Source: Priapulus caudatus (Eukaryota; Priapulida; Priapulimorpha; Priapulimorphida; Priapulidae). Taken from it: DNA of 22,590 bases. The position numbers and the translations under genes are program-made. Below, one piece after another: positions 20,160 through 22,590 of the stretch. The notes under the pieces are model-generated. The model did not search any database. It saw only the letters and a list, made by a program, of their open reading frames with translations, and was not told the DNA's origin. Where the stretch lies: positions 160,913 through 183,502 of the forward strand of contig NW_014577441.1 in NCBI RefSeq assembly GCF_000485595.1, read 5' to 3'. Position 1 is the first letter of the stretch. The number at the start of each line of letters is the position of its first letter.

Positions 20160-21418
20160 GACTATGACCAGAAGGAGTCATAAATATATACACCAGAAGT
20201 CACTCATCAGGACGGACGACTGTTCTTATCTCTTCGACTCTACCCGCATGTTCCCGACTGGCACTGAGCGAAACTAAATTGGACTGTCCGAAGGACAGGG
20301 TTTCGACAAGGAAGGGTTGCTTCTGGACAGACAATTTCTTCAAGAGAGTCGCAATCGCAGAATTCATAAAAAGCTCAGCCAGCAAGACATGAATTTCTAT
20401 GGGAATCGATGGTGCATAACAAACGTCATCCAATGGTCAACTATCAACCTCCTAATTTCGCCAGCACCAGCCCGACACGTGATGTGAGGACCGCTACGGA
20501 CACCAAGCCTATTCGTTCTGGGGCTTATGCAACGTATTGCCTGATGACAAGGCCAAAAGCCACCAGCATACCGCTTGGCCAAAGACACCTACTGTATGTT
20601 GAAACTGTTGATATAGCAGGTCAATGTACCTTAGCATTTTCACAAATAACATTTGTTTAAGTATATGAGCATGAGTATTAAAGCATTCCCGCGGTGTTCT
20701 TGTGGCATAATAAAACAAGCAATTACCGCTGGACTAACTTTTCTGCAACCTGGGATCAGAAAATAACTCTAGCAACTTAAATCTAGCAAAAACTGACCTT
20801 AATCGGTGGAAGATCAGCTTCCACGCGTTCGGAACTAGGGTAGTATGTGAGATCGTATGATACCCAAGAGCTAACGATAGCCTTGATGATAAGCGTGCAT
20901 ATAATATCGTTTCTAATGGAAATTTATATGAACTCCCGCATAGATTCCGTAGATAGCGATGATATGTAGCGCGCCGTACGAATCTCTTTAAGTTTACTAA
21001 TAGATATTAAGCACCCCTTGGTGGTAGGGTATACGCCGAAAAAGTAGTGAAATGTAGCGCAAACCAATTATACCAAGCCGACTAAAGTTTTGCAGCATTT
21101 GGCTCTGATATGTGTGGAGTAACAAAACCACTAAAAAGGCGGAGTTATAATGGCGCGGAGGATGAGAGGGTAGAGGATAATGCGGCGCGATGATGGCCGT
21201 ACCGCGTGGGGCATTTGGATGGACTGCGCAACATGTGTAGCTATACTCCACTGCCATGCTCAAGGATGTCGCCTTCTCGACGCTTTCGAGATAACACACA
21301 TTCCCTGAAGCACACGTTCAGGAGCACAGAGTGAAACATGATTATTTATACAACTGGCTTATACTAATAATCTATGATAATAATTACACCGCGATCAATG
21401 CCGGGCAATTGTTATAAC
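20160..21418. repeat. Duplicated segment, copy B (indel-rich)
   Basis: Same-orientation copy of about 12260-13355. It contains the retroelement tail in broken form (PTRDVRTATDT at about 20470-20502) and a damaged HES exon. It is longer than copy A mainly through scattered inserted bases. Such insertion-dominated change throughout both coding and non-coding parts suggests raw long-read consensus rather than evolution. Confidence 0.85.
21203..21304 (-). pseudogene. HES: Indel-damaged copy of the HES helix-2 exon
   Basis: Counterpart of 13151-13238 with the same flanking acceptor (CTTCAG) and donor (GTACGG). It is 102 bp instead of 88, a net gain of 14 bases spread over the exon. Fragments such as VEKA and MAVEY survive in different frames. 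By position it is the exon lying upstream of the terminal exon at 18177 on the contiguous sequence. The damage is probably technical, since the splice signals remain intact. Confidence 0.75.
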
Positions 21419-21460
21419 GTGTTGAAAATAAGACGGCACACATTCCTTCCGGCGGCTTAC

Positions 21461-21560
21461 CTATTGGAGTGGTCTAAGGCAAACCATTGAGGCGCACGGA
21501 GTTGCGCGCAACGCGGTCGTTCGCAGTGTTGTTCGTACACTAGCGAGTGCAGCCAGCGCA
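21461..21560 (-). CDS. Candidate HES exon for basic region and helix 1 (damaged, tentative)
   Basis: On the minus strand, a CAATAG|GTAAGC donor at 21461/21460 is preceded by sequence whose frames together suggest ER-R-RA-NS-LN-L, then ALDHSNR. That would precede GMCFSKVEKAD in a HES bHLH (family pattern EKRRRARIN.SL..LK.L). No single frame reads through, and the surrounding region is indel-rich, so this is inference from position and scattered matches. The left limit is a guess. Confidence 0.3.
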
Positions 21561-21689
21561 CGTCCGCACAAAACTGCCTGCTCGTCGCTACTACACACAG
21601 TCTACACTGATCAGCACAACACCGCGTCACACCCCACATCCGAGCACCGCCACACCACCTCAAATATTACACCCGTTATAACGTAATTA

Positions 21690-22480
21690 GATGATGGGCG
21701 CTGCCCTGCTGCTGCGGCCGACCGCGCTATCTCATATATCTAACCACAACTTAACAAAGCACTACAGATCAACGCGCGGACCGCGCGACAAGCCCGTCAT
21801 ACATCCAACACGGGCGCGGGAAATTCAGAGACCACGTCGTGAGAAAGCACGCCGTATGCGAACAAAACGCACCAACCAGCACAATGCATACACACGCACG
21901 CAACAGCCATCATATATATATCACACACACACACACAGCAACAGCACACACAAACAAGAAATACACATGAATGCACGCTACTGGCGCACACAATATATTA
22001 GACCACAAGCGACCGGCCCACACAAACAAAGCACAAAACCCGTCCGCAACGTGCGACACAGCACACACACACTCGCGTAGCGGCGCGCACACGACACACC
22101 ACCATCACACACACACACACAAACAAAGCAAAGCACACCATATGCACGCATCGCGCACACACAACAACACAGCAAGCAAACAAACCAGCACACCACCCAC
22201 ACCAACACACAACACCATACACCACACACACCACAAAACACACAAGCCACACACCACGCACACGCACGCAACGCCACCACCACGCATCGCACACACACCA
22301 ATCCAGCTCACAAAGACCCTACCACGCGCGCGGGCGGCCCCACACACAAGCACACACACAGCACACACACACACACCACACACATACACACACCAACACA
22401 CAGCACATACACACAACATACACCATGGCCACAAACACACAGCACTACCAGGCAGGCCACTTCACACACACACACTAATA
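21690..22480. repeat. CA-rich low-complexity region
   Basis: Almost 800 bp of imperfect CA repeat with scattered other bases. Frames on both strands are long only because the repeat lacks stop codons (Thr-His-rich on +, Val-Cys-rich on -). The remaining 22481-22590 is AT-rich with a short TA run and shows no gene. Confidence 0.85.
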
Positions 22481-22590
22481 ACACATGACTAAATAAATAA
22501 AAAGCAATAGGAAAAGACATATATATATATATTATTATATAAACACAGAACAGCAAACTTGATTATTAACCGCAATTGAAAACTACGTAT

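Noticed and set aside
21691-22492. Thr-His-rich and Val-Cys-rich open frames at the right end
   Set aside because: Low-complexity CA repeat with no stops; not genes.

Overview
The window looks like nuclear DNA of a metazoan, most likely a marine invertebrate. Coding regions are split by GT-AG introns, the gene families are animal ones (a carotenoid oxygenase, a rhodopsin-class GPCR and a Hairy/E(spl)-type bHLH-Orange repressor), and the spacers are full of CA/TG, GA, TA and trinucleotide microsatellites and short inverted-repeat elements. I cannot name the species from sequence alone. There is no bacterial-style operon, CRISPR array or recognisable tRNA/rRNA.

Left part (1-7308), apparently single-copy and good quality. 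On the + strand are the last seven exons (625-4135) of a BCO1/BCO2/RPE65/NinaB-type carotenoid cleavage oxygenase. All four iron-binding histidines and the three second-shell glutamates can be located. One exon carries an uninterrupted GCT/ACT array coding for an Ala/Thr tract. About 800 bp downstream on the same strand is a two-exon, 639-residue class A GPCR (4932-7157) with an INRY motif in place of DRY and a very long third intracellular loop.

Middle (7309-8325): a fold-back interspersed repeat containing a 92-bp tandem array, then a long (GT)n tract.

Right part (8326-22590): a two-copy region. Segment 8326-11552 is repeated as 14093-17400, and 12260-13355 is repeated as about 20160-21418. 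A 599-base N gap (11553-12151) sits in the first copy exactly where the second copy carries about 2.8 kb more sequence. The repeat joins lie in CA/TG microsatellites. In several places one copy is full of one- and two-base indels while the other reads cleanly. I read this as either a real tandem duplication or, more likely, two haplotypes or gap-filling extensions placed in series by the assembler. The copies also differ by a clean 72-bp hAT-like MITE with a 5-bp target duplication, which favours two haplotypes.

A minus-strand HES gene lies inside this region. The bHLH helix-2 exon is clean at 13151-13238 and indel-damaged at 21203-21304. The terminal exon (Orange domain, C-terminal WRPF) is at 17714-18177, and its first-copy counterpart presumably lies in the N gap. 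Splice phases join the two exons exactly. A second minus-strand reading frame (14323-14766) encodes an unrecognised 147-residue protein with an acidic tail. A retroelement fragment lies in the HES intron. The last 900 bp is CA-rich low-complexity sequence.
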